A stretch of 64,000 nt of DNA from Flammulina velutipes (GCA_011800155.1 CM022369.1:930001-994000); one strand, 5' to 3'. Shown: positions 26,363 to 38,420, counted from the stretch's first letter. Notes: generated by a model from the letters alone, not told the origin. Translations and numbers: made by a program.

Positions 26363-27837
26363 CTAATTACCGTCTCCATCTCTGATCGACTTGTAGAGAT
26401 TTACAATAATGTCGTTAGCCGTCAATGTCACAATTCTAGTACGCATTTTATTAGCCTTGGAGATGGAGACAAGGAGGGAAAATACGTACGTGTGAGGTGC
26501 TATCCGTAGAAAGTGTGCTGTTGAACCTAGTAGGATGTTAATATTTGTATGTTTCTTACAATCAGCCAAGGTCACCTTTGTACCAGCCTCGCACCCCTTC
26601 TGCCTTGAACGTCTTCCACAGACAATCAATCGGATTGCGATAAAGGGTACCCACAACTTTCCCCATTTCATTCCGCACTGTAGGTTGGTTGTACATACGT
26701 GTTAACGCCTTGACCTCCGATGTCAGCCAGGGTGTTTGTGTTGACGATAGAAACACTCACAGTGTCCGCGGGTTGCATCGCAATACAAACACACATCCCA
26801 GAAATTGTGCTACTGGCAATAAATGTCCACGTGCTGTTGGCGGGAAGGATATCGCGAGATACGAGGAAGTTTTTAGTAAAATTATAACTGGGGAGTTGAA
26901 CCTAAGTGGGATCAGCCTGGTGTGTGAGTGGCTTTAACGGGATTCGAACTGACTGAAGAGCCCATGGATGTACGGAGGATAGCCGCGTCTATACCACGAA
27001 CCAGACCACGTAACTTTTCCTTGCGGTAGATAGTGGCTAGTGCGTCGAAAGAGCTCTTGTAATAATGTTGTGTGCCGACGGGTAGAGCGGGGGAGAATGC
27101 CTGTAAGTAGAAACACTTAGGTGCTCTGCAAAAGGATATTGCACATTAAGCCGCACCTGCATACGCGCTTTGACAAGGAAGAGTGGGTTTCCCAAAGACG
27201 CTGAGGGATCATGGTCAACTGGGTGTCTGGGGAGAACGGAACGCGTCTACCTCCTACGGCACCACTCGTTGCACCCGCAAGGACTGAAGTGTACATGATT
27301 TGCTCCGAGGCATCGCGCCCGATGAATTCATTGAAGGATCTCCGGAATGGTTCGTAGAAACCTGGAATGCGTAAATGATGAGAACAATCTTGGCAAATGA
27401 CCATGCTCACCCAGCCTAGATCCGTTCAACAATATCTGGCGTATACACGGTTCATGAATGGACGTCTACATCGGAAGGAAGCGTATATCTCACTTGGTAG
27501 GCGTACTATAATCATTAATTCATTGACAGAGCCTAGCATACGGAGAACTCACTGCTGGTGGTAAACCGCGCTGCAAACCGCGTATGCCTTCATTCTTGTA
27601 CGTCTTGCGAAGCGCGTCCAGAGCGTTATTATACACCTTTGTTCCGCCACCCTTGGCTAATTCGCCTTGAAGCTGCAGTCGTGTCTTCACCACTTCAGCG
27701 GGGTTGGATATCGTGACCTGTCGGAATCAGTGACTCGCAAATTGAGTTGTGTCTTGGAAACGCACCGCTATGCATGCTGCGATTCCACCAAGTGTAAACG
27801 CCTCTGGAGTGGAGATTTTTCCCGGCGTGCTCGTCAT
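26363..27837 (-). CDS. Mitochondrial carrier, OAC1/SLC25A35-like
   Basis: Inner mitochondrial membrane solute carrier with three tandem repeats of about 100 residues and six predicted helices. Start MTSTPGKISTPEAF (27837), then at least eight short exons. Signature motifs: first repeat SNPAEVVKTRLQ (canonical PxExxK), second NPLFLVKARMQ, third QPADTVLTRMYNQP. The atypical second and third motifs and the LTRMYNQ element are characteristic of the yeast oxaloacetate/sulfate carrier Oac1 and animal SLC25A34/35. The likely substrates are oxaloacetate, sulfate, thiosulfate or isopropylmalate; the choice is inference. The end is YKSIRDGDGN at 26366. Confidence 0.88.
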
Positions 27838-29072
27838 CGTTGAGAGCGGATGGACGACGAGCGCAGGTCAGTTTCGGGCTTTCGGCGCCGCCGACTCATC
27901 GCCGACCTGGTACTCGATAACGTGACGCTGTTCGTGGCGATTCGCACGGTTGTACAGCTTGTTCTGTGGTCATTTCTCCTCTACATTGGGTTCTAACTTC
28001 TGTAGCAGCTGGCACAGAAAATCAAGCTACCCTGCACCTGCTTAGCTTAAATTTGAAGATGTATCAGTACGTTGCCTCATATTCCCTAATATATGAGTGG
28101 TCGATCCAACAGCTCTTTATGTGTCAAGGGTGAACATAGACGCTCTCATGTAGAATAGATTTGCTACTTACTGTCCACCTGTTTTTGATGCTTCAGATGC
28201 CACTGAATCTACCGCTCGCGTCCATGCCAGCTTAGTAGCCCAAAACAATGCTATAGCTGCCGTAAGCTAGAAAGAATGTGACGCCTCGCAAGCCTCACAA
28301 GGTGCGACTTAAGTATAAGTATACGTGGCGTACAATCATCATTTATAACGAAGCGGCATTCCCCGTGTCAACCAATGTAAGTAGTTAATCTATGTCTGGT
28401 TCCCATTCACACATTGTTATGTCGATTTGTCGATCTGCTCCTTGCGCTTGCACCGGAAAATCTTATCGTGGTACAATTCGTCGGCTACTGGAATGAGTAC
28501 GGCCCGCGGGACAGTCCATGGCTCATTCATACTTCCTATGATTGACCGTTGATAATCGAAGTACTTCGTATGCACTTGTGCAAAAACGGGGACCTATATT
28601 ACGAGATTATACGGCTGGGCCAACGAGATGAACGGGGATTGATGGAACGGGCTTGTACTACGCTGCCTCTCGACGGCGTCGACGGCATCGCCCTTGTTGT
28701 ATAAGGATTCAATGGGCATACTTACTACCTACGTGTCTGTTGCAATTGATGGACATTTACGCCGACTGTCAATGTAGCCCAGAGATCGCCTATCTACCAC
28801 CATCAAAGCAATTTTACCTACATTCAATCTGATTGGCATACACAACTAAAATACTCACTGTGGCGTTCCTAGAGCATCGGATTGTTCCCTTCCGATTTTG
28901 ACCCTCTCTTGCTACTACCTCGCAGGCTGGCAACAACCGGTCATAATACGGACCCGCAAGAGCCCGTATGGGACTCGGATGTCGGAACTTGTCATTACCG
29001 GAACATCAACGCGGCTTACTACCGACGTCGACCGCCATGCAGCGATATCAACGCAGCGTAGCAGCCTCCGCT
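27838..29072. other. Long intergenic region, no gene seen
   Basis: About 1.2 kb between the divergent carrier and P450 genes. No coding frame longer than a few dozen codons makes sense on either strand. I see no tRNA, no terminal repeats and no similarity to the neighbouring retroelement. Confidence 0.45.
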
Positions 29073-29115
29073 TTTTGCTGCAATGAAACTCCGCTGGATA
29101 AATACCTTATAAAAG
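29073..29115 (+). promoter_or_regulatory. Shared promoter block and TATA box of P450 copy 2
   Basis: The block TTTGCT...GAAACTCCGCTGGAT (29073-29100) matches the one upstream of P450 copy 1. A clear TATA element, TTATAAAAG, lies at 29107-29115, 35-43 bases before the start codon. Confidence 0.55.
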
Positions 29116-29149
29116 TGTGTTGTAGCCACCGACTTCCATTCGTCGCGCT

Positions 29150-31752
29150 ATGGCTTTTGAGATTCCTCCCGGACTGGTGTACTGTGCTCGCGTTCTGCCA
29201 GTTGTTTTGGCACCATCAGTCACTGTATACTGCATCTGCCACATACTTGTGTCTGATTACGCCTGGGATATACCATCCTGGCTTTCTATCCTGCTTTCTA
29301 TCGCCGCTCGTCCAATCGTATCTGTTGTTCTCGGTTGGTATGACGAATTTGCTACACGGCAGGCTGCCACTGCGTGTGGCGCAGTATTCCCGCCCACTCT
29401 TCATAGCAAGTTGCCGGGAGGGCTTTCTATCATAGGGGAGCTAATGGATGGTATGCGCGATGGTTACCCTTGTACGTCTTAAATCTACATTGTAGGCCAT
29501 CGAGTACTGATGATACACTAGCGGATGTTTACCTCAATTGGACGTCCAATCTGGGGAACACTATCAAGTACCATGTATTGGGAGAGAAAAGGGTGGGCTT
29601 AATTCTTCTATTGCATTGTTGCATTGTCCAACTTGTTTTAGGTCTTCACCGTGGAACCTGCTCATGTCAAAGTTCGTCGTTCATAGGCCTTGCCATTTGT
29701 CGACGATAAACTCACATTATTGTCAGGCAATCTTAGCAACGCAGTTCAATGATTTCGACAAAGGTGAGTAATTTTCTAGTCAACCCGTCGTCATTTATTT
29801 ACAGTTATCCAGGGCCCACAGTGCATTCAACCTTCCATGGAATGCTGGGTGATGGCGTCTTCAATGCTGATGGTACGTTTCCTTCGAAAATACATGTCGC
29901 TCTGTTCTAACCATCTATCTTAGGGGAGGTTTGGAAGTATGTACACCAGTTTTCTTGCAGACATCCTTCGCTTACGCCATTTGTTAGGAACCACCGCAGT
30001 TTGACCCGCCCGTTTTTCAGCCAGGAAAGGATTAGGGATTTCGACATCTTCGAAGCCCATTCCGAAGAAGCGCTGAAGCAGGCAAAAGCGCGTCTCTCTG
30101 AAGGACATGCAATCGACATTCAGGTAGGTTGTTTGTCATTTGCCGATTCTGCAGTGGCTGAGCGTAGTTCAGGATTTATTCTCACGCTTCACGATGGATT
30201 CCGCCACTGAATTCCTCTTCGGCCAGGATGCAAAATCGTTGGCTGCTGGTCTGGGTTACTCTCCAAAGACATCTATCCCTGATTCGGAGACTTTCACCCA
30301 ACATCCTTCCCGTGCATTCGTCGACGCATTCGCACAGGTTCAGCACTTGACCGCTCTCCGAGTTAGAGTTGGCCCAAATTGGCCTCTCTTCGAATTCTGG
30401 AAAGACAAGGTTAAGCCTTTGATGTGAGTGAACTGCGCCGGTTCTCTAGTTGGCACGATTATTCAACATCCACCGTAACAGGAAGACGCTCAAGAATGTC
30501 ACCGACACCATCATCGCCGATCACACTGAATCAGCGCTCAGTGGTGACATCGAAGAAAAGGATCTGACCCTCATTCAGCATCTCATTCAGCAGACCACGG
30601 GTAAGCCTTTGCATTGTGTCTATCAATAGCAGAGCACTTACGGGCTGTGACTTCGCCAGACAAGACAATTCTCAGCGACGAAATCATCAATCTGTTGGTA
30701 GCCGGACGAGATACGACCGCTTCCACTCTTACTTTCTGTGTCTACATGCTCTCTGAGCACCCCGAAATCGCTCGTCGTTTGCGAACCGAGGTCCTGGAGA
30801 CCGTTGGAAAAGACAGAATACCATCGTACGCTGACATTCGCAAGATGACATTCCTTCGCGCTTTCATAAATGGTGAGTAACGATGTACGATGTGTATGTT
30901 TGTATTCTCACCTTTGTCGCAGAGGTCCTCCGGATGTACCCGATTGTGTAAGTAACAGCAGTTTCTTGTATCAGCGCCATACTCACACTTTCGTCATGTT
31001 TTCAGACCAGCGAACGGCAGGTATGTTCAATATACTGGAGAGTAGGAAACATTGACTGATATCTTCCTAAGGGCTTCGAATAAAGCTACCACTTTACCTC
31101 CAGCGAAATCAGGAGACAAACCGCTCTATATTCCGGCTAATACAAGGTGCGCTGAAGTTACTTCGCACCTACTGCAGCACTTGACGACGTTGGTAGATGC
31201 TCGTACAGCGTCTTCGTGATGCACAGACGCCCAGATCTCTGGGGACCTGATGGTGGGAACTACTATAATAGCTTTGCGTTGAGCTCATGGCTGATTCAAT
31301 GTAACAGCGGAAATATTCGATCCTGACCGCTTCATCGACGAACGCCTGCAGAAGTATCTTATCCCCAATCCCTACATCTTCCTACCTTTCAATGGAGGCC
31401 CTCGAATTTGCCTGGGTCAACAGGTGCGTCACACTGGGACAATATACTATTGCACATGCTTATGCTTCTTCAGTTCGCATATAACGAGGTGTCGTATCTA
31501 TTGATCCGTCTACTGCAAAGCTTTTCGGGCTTCAGTCTGGCGACAGATGAAATGCCCGATGAAGCCATGGCACCGAAACACTGGGCAAACTCTCCTGGCG
31601 CTAAAGGCAGGGAGAAAATCATGTTTGGAATGCATCTTACTATGTACGCGAAGGTCAGTACTACCACAAATAATGCCACTTCTGATACGTACTGACGATA
31701 TTGAATTCTGTAGGGCGGTCTGTGGGTTAGGATGGAAGAGGCATCAGATTAA
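29150..31752 (+). CDS. Cytochrome P450, CYP63-like (copy 2, complete)
   Basis: Complete paralogue of the P450 at the left edge, in opposite orientation. First exon 29150-29471 (hydrophobic anchor, ending RDGYP), intron to 29521, then about a dozen more exons to a stop at 31752 ([12 protein letters not shown]). Motifs: AGRDTTAS I-helix (about 30700), ExxR in EVLRMYPIV (about 30925), RFIDERLQ, and haem loop [15 protein letters not shown] with the axial Cys (about 31380-31420). Proteins of the two copies are highly similar throughout and intron positions agree wherever compared. Differences in the N-terminal exon (for example AWDIPSW against SWNIPSW) show some divergence. Membrane-bound monooxygenase; substrate unknown. 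Confidence 0.92.
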
Positions 31753-32367
31753 GTGCGAGACCTCAGAGAACTGCGCGGCTAATGTATCGTTGGTAGCGGC
31801 TCGAAATTCTGGGATAACAATCCTATACACACATTCCTTTTGAAGATAAAACTAGATATTTAGAGTATATACAAGATTAGATTGTTTCGATTTAATACCT
31901 GATAAAGAGTGGATCCTGAATTCTAGTCTGGGTAACTTGAATGTCCAGTTTGCGCCACAATTTGTCTGAACGTCCGACTGCTTGAAAAATGTAATGACTT
32001 CGTCCTTGACTGCAACTACGCCAAGAGAGAAAATCTAAGGAATACGACCGAAAGGTATTGACACCGTGTTCCTAAACACTGGGTTACAAGTCGACCTATT
32101 ACGGAAGATAGAGCTGCGGGCACGTCGATGATTTACCTATCACACCAAGTATCTTAACCAACTCATATAAAAGACAATGCCGGCATTTCTAAAATATATG
32201 CTAGCACTCACTCAATCAATATGTTGCAAGTAAATGTCAACCTCTGCACCACCACCCGAGCCTTTAGACGCAGGGAGCACGTCAAAAAGGGCGGAAGGCA
32301 TCTGCAAACATGGGCCGTAAGGTGAAGAATTCGAGTCTGCCTCTCCATATATGGTGTGGTCAATCCA
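31753..32367. other. Intergenic between converging genes
   Basis: About 600 bases between the 3' ends of the P450 and TRM6 genes. No gene, RNA or repeat recognised. Confidence 0.5.
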
Positions 32368-34162
32368 TTAATCCACGGCCATCGACACGCTCCTTTCCTC
32401 TATATCAGTTTCAACCACTGCAGTACTGGAAGGAACCGGGTCCACCGTCGAGGACTCGAGCTTTGGCTTCTTCGATCTATGCGGCCTACGTGACTCAATG
32501 GCTAAAGCTTCCGGGTCATCGTAGCTGTCATGAAAAGTCAGATCCCCTCTACCATTGCCGTAGAAATGTGGACGTACACTTTAATGGCATGGAGGATATA
32601 TCCGCCTGTACCAGAGGTAGTCATGGTGGGATGTGTCCGTCCCGGCAGTACTTGATACCGCCTTAACCAGCTCTCCGTCACTGTTGGAGCCAGATATCCC
32701 GGTGTAGACCGAAGTTTATTCTGCAGGTTATGCAGAATCGCCGCATACGGGCTCTGAACAACTATCGAGGCTGAACCAGAGAGACAAGGAACCAGTTTTT
32801 CTAGAATCGACATGGGATCGTACTCGGTGGCGACAATAAGACTAGGGATTTGCCGTCAGTTGGTGAAGCTCAGAAGAGGCGACCACTTACGCATCAAATC
32901 CTCCTGCAAAGAGTTCTTCGCGAGTACTTGCCAGTGCGTCATTTATGACTTTCCTCTTCTTTATTCTTGTTTTTTGTTTCTCAGAACGAATATCGTCAGG
33001 TGGTAACTCCCCTGGAGGAACGACTAGAGATAAATCTCGGTAAGGCTGTGTTGAGTTAGGAGAGCTAGAAGGTTATATACCAGGAATATAATCTTCATCT
33101 GATGTCGCCCAATTCAGCGAGGTCAAAGTCTTTGTTACTTCTTTCGAAAAGTTCATTTGGACCATCACTGGATATGCTGGTGGGGAATCGGTGTCACAGA
33201 TAGTCAAGATGCGCCCTTCGCCTGCAAACATGTCAGCCCTACTGGGATATTGGAAAATAGGGAAAATAGGGACCTCCCATGCGAGATAACATTCCAGCTA
33301 CGACAAGTCCTGACGCATCATCTACTGCGAGATATCGTCCACCAGGTTTAACATTTGCGAGGTTCAACATCTGTGATAGTGTATCGTTGCGAATGTCCCG
33401 TACTCGAACATTATCCTTCTTGAACCAATGGTCACAGACATTGAAAAGTGTTGGTTCGACAGTGGTAAACGTTTTCGAGTATCTGGAGAAGAGTTGAAGG
33501 AGGCTAGAGCCAGGGAAAAGCAAGACATACTTGGCTTCTTTGCGTTTCCTGTACTTTTCTTTGCTGTATTCAGTTTTGAGAGCATAATTCGCATGCGCGT
33601 CAATCTGCTTTTTGATGATGTCCTGGCTGAATGTTAGATAGAGATAGAGGTCAAGGGCGGAATATAATAGCGCACATCTGCATGAACGCCAGACTGCTTC
33701 AAGGCCGTAATCTCGGCGATAGTCAATGGCTGCACAAATTCTCCATCATTTATCAGTTCATTTGTTGCTTCAGTATCCTCTATGATTGAATGTTGGATGA
33801 ATGTGCATCATTTCATAGCCAATAACGCACCGACTTCCTGCAAAGAGCGGGGAGGTAACACTTTGAGTCCTTTCTTGTTAACAATTTCGTGGGTAAATCC
33901 ATATGGCTGCCCAATAAGTTCGTTCGCCTGGAAGGTGCCCAGTCGACCGGCGCTAACAATCCTACAAGCAGTCAGCCTTCATTGAATAGATGCCATGGAA
34001 AAAGGTGTCACAGTACGCGTCTTTGTCGACTTTGACGCCGCGCATGCCACCGTCTGCGAGTCGCAGAAGGACATGGTCGCCACTGTTTATTTTTTTTGAG
34101 ATGCTCGTCGTCGTCGTCGAGGTCGATGTCGAGGGCTCGCCGTTGGTGAGGTCGACGTCCAT
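32368..34162 (-). CDS. TRM6: tRNA (adenine-58-N1) methyltransferase non-catalytic subunit Trm6
   Basis: Partner of Trm61 in the nuclear m1A58 tRNA methyltransferase; Gcd10 in yeast. Start MDVDLTNGEPSTST (34162). The N-terminal domain has INSGDHVLLRLADGGMRGVK and VSAGRLGTFQANELIGQPYG, followed by LPPRSLQEVEDTEATNE and the linker PLTIAEITALKQSG, then KYRKRKEAKYVLLFPG. The Rossmann-like half carries LANVKPGGRYLAVDDASG and LSRMGGEGRILTICDTD. A last short exon (DDPEALAIESRRPHRSKKPK, ending SMAVD) adds a basic, nuclear-localisation-like tail; its stop at 32368 lies well past the misleading in-intron stop at 32538. As expected for Trm6, there is no methyltransferase active-site motif. Catalytic Trm61 is not in this window. 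Confidence 0.9.
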
Positions 34163-34616
34163 GATGGTAAAGAGGAGTGATCGATCAAATTTTTGATCCT
34201 GCAAATATTGTCTACTAACCACCACTGCTCATTGTCAATCATTATGGTAGGCGCTTGTTTTGTGTATGTTGACAAGCATTTCACTACCTCGCTAGCCTGA
34301 AGCAGCTTGTCAAGCTCAAGGTACGACAGCGAAAAGCATCCCACTACATTGAGCCTTCTAACATGTTGAGACACCAGCTTGCAATATCCATGATTGCCTG
34401 AACAAGAATACCTATCAACCTGAAAAATGTGGTCCTCTTCTCCGGGAGCTCTATATGTGTTGTCAACAATTCTACGACAAGACCGATGACAAAGGAGAAT
34501 CTACTGCATGTCCTATGCCTCGTGTCGTGAAACGATGGCTCAATGACCAGACCAAATGAATGTAAGGCGAGCGAACCTTTGGTTAGATGCCATTCTTACT
34601 AATAATTGTAGGTAAT
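34163..34616. other. Intergenic, no gene seen
   Basis: Between the TRM6 start and the 3' end of the broken ADI1 gene. Presumably the TRM6 promoter. Short frames only. Confidence 0.45.
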
Positions 34617-34858
34617 CTACAACCCAACGCTCTGCACATATCTTCTACGGATAGGATGCTGGTCGGTCTCTGTTCCGCGGTTGAGAGCTTCCCATTTCGG
34701 AGCATCCTGGAAGCAGGACCCGTTAGGCAGCTTTATTTCACAACATGAAATACCTCTTACCTTGAACAGGCGCATCGACTTGACTCTGTTGTTAATGTCA
34801 AGCGTAAAGCGGTGGTAAAGCCCGGCCGGGACGATTAGGAGATCGCCAGCGGATACTG
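34617..34858 (-). pseudogene. ADI1: ADI1 3' half (acireductone dioxygenase, split by retrotransposon)
   Basis: C-terminal part of acireductone dioxygenase, the methionine-salvage enzyme. The sequence resumes right at the element's edge with [19 protein letters not shown], then VKSMRLFK, a 54-base intron (about 34704-34757), then [15 protein letters not shown] and a stop at 34617. The His in YHRF is the fourth metal ligand of the family. The other three (HxH and Glu) lie in the other half, 13.4 kb away at 48257-48754. The upstream edge of this half coincides exactly with the target-site duplication, so the frame is continuous with the other half once the element and one TACTG copy are discounted. 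Confidence 0.92.
34854..34858. repeat. Target-site duplication TACTG (left copy)
   Basis: Five bases immediately before the left LTR, matched by TACTG at 48252-48256 immediately after the right LTR. A five-base duplication is usual for Ty3/Gypsy integrases. Confidence 0.93.
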
Positions 34859-35189
34859 TGTAAGACGCCAGAAATCCACGAGGTTCGTGGATGAGGTTCG
34901 CGTCTTCGGTCCAGGTGGAAAACTCAGTCTCCCTTAGCCTGAGCGGAACGCGTGAGTAGTACGGAACGTAGAAGTGAAGGCTTAGCGTTAGCCTTCGAGC
35001 ACTCAAGAGCAGCCCAACGTCGGGGCTGCGATTCAAACTAATGGAAGTTTGAGTAAAAAAAGAGTAATCATTTGTTTACATAATATTCGTATCTATATGC
35101 TAAGCTCAAGTGGCGTATTGGCCACTCAATGGAATATTTTATGCTACTGGTTACCTACTGGTAGGTAAGAGAAAAATAGAACCGTTACA
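34859..35189 (-). repeat. 3' LTR (left copy, 331 bp)
   Basis: Direct repeat of 47921-48251, same length and apparently identical. Plus-strand ends are TGTAAGACGC and AACCGTTACA. In element sense it follows the polypurine tract. Confidence 0.96.
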
Positions 35190-35200
35190 TTCCCCCCCCA
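35190..35200 (-). other. Polypurine tract
   Basis: On the minus strand TGGGGGGGGAA directly precedes the 3' LTR start TGTAACGG. This is the expected place and composition for the plus-strand primer of reverse transcription. Confidence 0.8.
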
Positions 35201-35219
35201 TAAAATAGTCCGTCGTTAA

Positions 35220-36980
35220 TCATTCGTTGATAGTCGTGAGTCGTTTCTTCGCGTTGTTCTTCGCGTTGGCTTTCATGATGTTTTCGTTATTCGTAATTTG
35301 GGTTAATTCATTTTGTAGTTCGACTAGCGACCAGTCGTTCCATCGCCCTCCAAAGCTGATGTCGCGTAATTCGTCCAGCTCCTCTCTTATTGCGTTCCAA
35401 GGAATCTTGCTTTGTCTGTTGCATCGGAATAACCTCGACCATTGAGATCTGGTTCTGGCCTTAGCGGTTCCCTTCTCCAAGCTAGAGGATACTATCTGCA
35501 GCTGGGTAATCAGACTTGATTCCCATACCCATGGCGTCCAGAGTACTCGTTTCTTTGTAGTTTTGGTGACGTGCTCGGGGTCGGTCTCATACCAGTCTGG
35601 ATGAGGGAATATTGTGCCTCCCTCTGGGTTAATCTCGTCGTATCGCAGCCCTACTACCATGTTTATCAGCTCCCGCGATGGTTCGTCCAACCATACTTCT
35701 TGACCGTCACTGGGAGCGATGAAAGTTTCACCACTGCGCCACCTTGTAGTTTGAGGAGAGATCCCCGAAAGGAAGTAGTTCACTAGGTGAGGCATGTGTT
35801 GCCTTACGATGTAGCTAATAACGCCTCCCATTCCCATTAGGCTGGAAGCTGATTCATGAGTTTCGAGGACTCGCAAGATTTCCAAATACTCGTTTCCGCA
35901 TTCGGGTCCCTCGTTGTGGAAAAATGCTCGCGAAAGATTCCAGTTGTGAGTTCTTGCCATAAGGGATAGGTTGTTATCAGGGGAATCTGAGGTCGAGTTT
36001 GGACGAACTCCCTGCAGAGCTGCTAGGTCGTTGATTCTCCCCGCGAACTGAAACGGGATTCCATGCTCGATCGCTGATAGTATAATCTCCTCGACTTTTC
36101 TTCGGTTCGTATCTCTGGCGACTAGTACTTTGATGCATATTTCTCCCTCGTCGAGGAATAGTAAACGCGCTCGATTCAGCAAAACTTGCGCCACTTTCCT
36201 TTCCCTCCTCTCCAAAGGCCAACAATGTACCAAGGAAAAGTGAGTTTCGTCCACAGCTTTCAGACGTCTCAGGATTGCTGATAGGTTGGGGAGCGTCGCG
36301 TCGGGAACTTCTTTACTGGATCCAGGTTGGCTTCCCGTGATTTTAGCTTCCATTAGATCCTTTGTTTTCGCGCGATTCACCCGACCTATAACTCCCCACA
36401 TCAAGCGGTTACCGACGCTGTCACGGACTTGTCCTTCCTTGCCTCCGAACTCTTCTCGTAAATTGACTACCATTTCCTTGACTATGGGCGCTTTCGTCGT
36501 ACTAGCCGCCGTTTCCCCGCCCTTTTGAAGGTCTTCCAAACCAGAATCTTTCATCACCGTGTGGGACCATCCGGGAGGTCTCTGGGGTTGCTCAGGAATT
36601 GGAGCTGAGGCTGAAAGCAGAAGGTCTTGGCTTCGGGACGCTGTCGTTACTAACTGACCCGCCTCCTCATCTCGCAGATAATCCAGACGCCATCGATTCG
36701 TAATAGGTATAAGGAAGCTGAACAGCGAATAGTCGAATTCAGGAGGAGGATAGAAAGGAGCGTCTAATACGATTGACCCGTGGCGTCTGTCGGCTAGAGT
36801 GATCACAAGGGATGGGGAGTGCAATCCATGAATCATCCACTTCTGTATCGTAGGGACCGTCCAGTAGCACGACATAGCCTCCCAAGAGCAATATAATCGT
36901 GATATATGACGTCTGATCGGCCCATCAGGCAAGATACTGTCCGCAAATGGGCGTTGCGCTATAGCGACGTATACCGTCAT
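35220..36980 (-). CDS. Retroelement accessory ORF 3 (586 codons), unknown function
   Basis: Open frame inside the retrotransposon, between pol and the 3' LTR, same strand as Gag-Pol. It begins MTVYVAIAQRPFADSILPDG. The N-terminal 130 residues are Trp/Tyr/Phe-rich (CSWEAMSCYWTVPTIQKW, FYPPPEFDYSLFSFLIPI). A charged, Ser/Pro-rich middle follows, and then a globular-looking C-terminal half (HNEGPECGNEYLEILRVLE, FPHPDWYETDPEH). No signal peptide, membrane segment, zinc finger or polymerase motif is seen, so an envelope role is unsupported despite the env-like position. The frame stays open upstream of the ATG and matches the frame of the 398-codon ORF across the segment at 37004-38420, so this may be the C-terminal part of a longer protein. 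Confidence 0.75.
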   Translation of the reverse strand: MTVYVAIAQRPFADSILPDGPIRRHISRLYCSWEAMSCYWTVPTIQKWMIHGLHSPSLVITLADRRHGSIVLDAPFYPPPEFDYSLFSFLIPITNRWRLDYLRDEEAGQLVTTASRSQDLLLSASAPIPEQPQRPPGWSHTVMKDSGLEDLQKGGETAASTTKAPIVKEMVVNLREEFGGKEGQVRDSVGNRLMWGVIGRVNRAKTKDLMEAKITGSQPGSSKEVPDATLPNLSAILRRLKAVDETHFSLVHCWPLERRERKVAQVLLNRARLLFLDEGEICIKVLVARDTNRRKVEEIILSAIEHGIPFQFAGRINDLAALQGVRPNSTSDSPDNNLSLMARTHNWNLSRAFFHNEGPECGNEYLEILRVLETHESASSLMGMGGVISYIVRQHMPHLVNYFLSGISPQTTRWRSGETFIAPSDGQEVWLDEPSRELINMVVGLRYDEINPEGGTIFPHPDWYETDPEHVTKTTKKRVLWTPWVWESSLITQLQIVSSSLEKGTAKARTRSQWSRLFRCNRQSKIPWNAIREELDELRDISFGGRWNDWSLVELQNELTQITNNENIMKANAKNNAKKRLTTINE

Positions 36981-37003
36981 CAGGAAATGCCCTCCTGCTC
37001 TCG

Positions 37004-38420
37004 GTTAACCTAAGTCTATCAGGTACACTTAGGTTACTCAGGTGCAGCTGAACCTGAAGACAAGGTTCAGATCAAGGTTAGACCTGAAGCAGACTGAGGT
37101 GAACTAATAGTAACACTAAGTATACCTCGAACAACTAAAGTATACTGTAGGTATTGTCTTGTCTTGAACCTTTACTGCCTGGAAACTCAAGCATAACTTC
37201 AGGTATAGTCTTGTACTCAAGCTTAGCTGAAGGTTTACAAGAGGAATCCTTCAGTTCATCCTCAAGCAGTAACTAGAGGTCTCAATAATACTTGACATTT
37301 CAGTTAAAGATAGCAGAAAATAAATGTCTCATTAAAAGCAATAGTATAATATAATGATTGGATAATAAAAGAAGAAATACTAGAAGAAAGAGTAGGTTAG
37401 TCAAGAATCAAGTCAACAGAGCAAGAAACATACCAAAAGAGCACACACAATCAAGAGTAAACACCTTTGAAGAAGAGACAATGATTAGCAATCATAAGAA
37501 AAGAAGAAGCAAGTCCACATACCAAGAGAACATTCAAGACTTGAAGATTTAAAGAGAGAACATGAAGGAAGGAGATCAAGAGAGGAATGATGGGATCAGA
37601 GCTCAGCTCTGGTTTAAATACCAACATGAAGTCACATGACCAGGGCAGAGGGTTTGGGTCCGGAGGTCCGGACCTAAATTGCCTGCCTGTTGGACTTGAT
37701 CAATTCTTGATTCTTGATTTACCACTGTTCACTCAATAACTCTCTGGGACTTGTATGGAAGATAATGGACCTATATATGGTTGGAAAGCGTTTAATTAGG
37801 GCTACGAGACGAGTCTATAACCGTGGGAAAATAAGGGGTGCAGCTCCGGCCATAAGCCATTCAATCAATTCTCTGTTTCTTGTGTTCAAGCAATAGCACT
37901 ACTACACTTGACTGGAAGGTATAAGTATTATATACTGTCAGAAAGCGTTTAATTAGGCCTACAAAACGCTTATATAATCATTGAAATCGCAGGGACGCAC
38001 CACAAGTTATAGGCAAAATACATGATTTTACTCGAATTTCTCTAGTAATAGTATCTATCCTATTATACAGTAATTGGACAACAAGTGTCAGAGTCTAGTC
38101 CTGTTAAAGACTGTTGGAATACTTTGGGTAATCTGTAAGTAGTACAAGGCAGGTCTGAGGTGTACTTTGGATAGCTAAGGTCTGACTTGTTGCATTGATA
38201 TCTTGAAGTTGACTCTGAGATACCTGAGTTTCTTGGTAGTTGATGTTCAACCTAGTGCTGTCCTATGCTAACTGAATAACACTATAGGTTATTGGATAGC
38301 AGTTCTGTTGGCCTCTGTAAACCTAGGTATGCTTAGGTGCTTGAGGCTTACCAGGCTGGCTAGGTCTACCATAGTTAGCTTGAGGTAGAGTCTTCACACC
38401 AGATTAAACCTACTGTTAAC
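37004..38420. other. A+T-rich 1.4-kb segment between accessory ORFs (nested insert or large intron)
   Basis: No convincing coding frame. GTTAACC occurs at both edges (37004-37010 and 38415-38421), with loosely inverted sequence just inside. The interior is far more A+T-rich than its surroundings and full of short AGGT/CTTAG-like words. A 17-base exact repeat, GAAAGCGTTTAATTAGG, occurs at 37784-37800 and 37941-37957, each followed by a similar CTAC-containing stretch. It looks like a small non-autonomous element that landed at GTTAACC (or TTAA), but a retained intron is also possible: a donor GTTAAC at the right edge and an acceptor in GAGAG at the left edge would fuse the two flanking frames. 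Confidence 0.5.

Noticed and set aside
32538..32570. Stop at 32538 as the end of TRM6
   Set aside because: It lies in an intron: splicing from GTACGT to the AG at about 32521 joins an in-frame basic tail ending at 32368.
32310..32666. 118-codon plus-strand frame
   Set aside because: Antisense to the last exons of TRM6, whose reading is well supported.
37358..37552. 64-codon Lys/Arg-rich frame in the A+T-rich segment of the retroelement
   Set aside because: Low complexity, biased composition and no motif; likely chance.
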